This document shows positions 36,390 to 36,555 of a stretch of 36,555 nucleotides of DNA, piece by piece. Made by a program: the position numbers and the translations under genes. The notes beneath the pieces were generated by a model. The model searched no databases. It was not told the DNA's origin and worked only from the letters and a program-made list of their open reading frames with translations. Source of the DNA: Methylocystis sp. (lineage in GTDB: Bacteria; Pseudomonadota; Alphaproteobacteria; Rhizobiales; Beijerinckiaceae); contig JADCCX010000173.1 in assembly GCA_020252485.1 (NCBI GenBank), forward strand, positions 1 through 36,555. The letters run 5' to 3'. Within the stretch, counting starts at the first letter, position 1; each line of letters starts with the position of its first letter.

Positions 36390-36414
36390 GGTCTATTCGC
36401 GGACAACCTGTTGA
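36390..36414 (+). pseudogene. IS481 transposase 3'-end scar
   Basis: This 25-base stretch matches 108-132, inside the IS481 transposase tail, at 22 positions, including the 14 identical bases GGACAACCTGTTGA. In the corresponding frame it encodes GLFADNLL against GLTGDNLL. A stop codon stands just before it, so only a scar is left. It directly abuts the putative IS21-type end. Confidence 0.5.
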
Positions 36415-36555
36415 TGTCAACAGCGGCGGAAAATTGTGCCAGATAGCGGCGTTAAACTGTACCAGTCGGGTTGAGAGAAAAGGCGCTTGAAGCGCCCGTT
36501 TGGTGTTGTTTTTGCTGTGCCGGGGGCTCTGCGGAGCGAAGCGCAGCAGGGCTCC
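36409..36555 (+). mobile_element. Possible IS21-family terminus at window edge
   Basis: TGTTGATGTCAACA (36409-36422), itself an inverted repeat, is followed by two direct repeats of 21 bases at 36422-36442 and 36445-36465 (17 of 21 match, 23-base period), reading AGCGGCGGAAAATTGTGCCAG and a variant. Sub-terminal repeats of this kind, bound by the transposase, are typical of IS21-family ends. The istA gene would begin beyond the window. No coding sequence is visible before the edge. Confidence 0.45.

Overview
The window is high-GC alphaproteobacterial DNA, most likely Hyphomicrobiales. The grounds are the DUF932/ParB/toprim accessory backbone, a short palindromic repeat of a kind familiar from that order, and the gene families present; no rRNA or other phylogenetic marker is available. 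It reads as a junction between chromosome and an integrated element, with several scars of insertion sequences.

Left part (1-3192): the tail of an IS481-family transposase, a broken secreted-protein ORF, then an intact two-gene set made of a periplasmic c-type heme protein (DUF3365/Tll0287-like) and a methyl-accepting chemotaxis protein. At 3193-3237 lies the 3' part of a tRNA-Arg(CCG) on the minus strand, cut in its anticodon loop. A tyrosine integrase follows at 3431-4792. Orientation shows that this is the attR-type end of an island extending to the right; the other end, with the intact tRNA, is not in the window.

Core cargo (4.9-20.0 kb): a complete DNA phosphorothioation defence locus. 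sspA (cysteine desulfurase), sspB (DUF4007), sspC (large ATPase) and sspD (PAPS-reductase-like) run rightward. They converge, with a 9-base gap, on a leftward set sspF-sspG-sspH whose genes overlap by ATGA. SspABCD is known to put single-stranded phosphorothioate into DNA, and SspFGH is the restriction partner that damages unmodified DNA. No SspE (DUF262-type) gene is seen. sspF appears to start at TTG, and an out-of-frame ORF lies just ahead of it.

Element backbone (20.0-25.2 kb): a DUF932 protein, a large ParB-like protein and a toprim protein, all rightward. The first two genes share a near-identical 5' leader that can fold in two mutually exclusive ways around the ribosome binding site and start codon. 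I regard this leader as the best candidate for something little described. A clear intrinsic terminator separates parB from the toprim gene.

Nutrient region (25.4-36.2 kb): a leftward eight-gene transport set, phnD-phnC-phnE-phnE followed by AfuA/FbpA-like binding protein, a second binding-protein copy broken by one in-frame TGA, a fused double permease and an ATPase. A strong Pho box (two TGTCAT repeats 11 bases apart) sits 43 bases ahead of phnD, so the set is probably induced by phosphate starvation. Upstream are a truncated amino-acid permease and, divergently, an endonuclease/exonuclease/phosphatase-fold hydrolase. The right edge holds a second IS481 3'-end scar and what looks like an IS21-family terminus.
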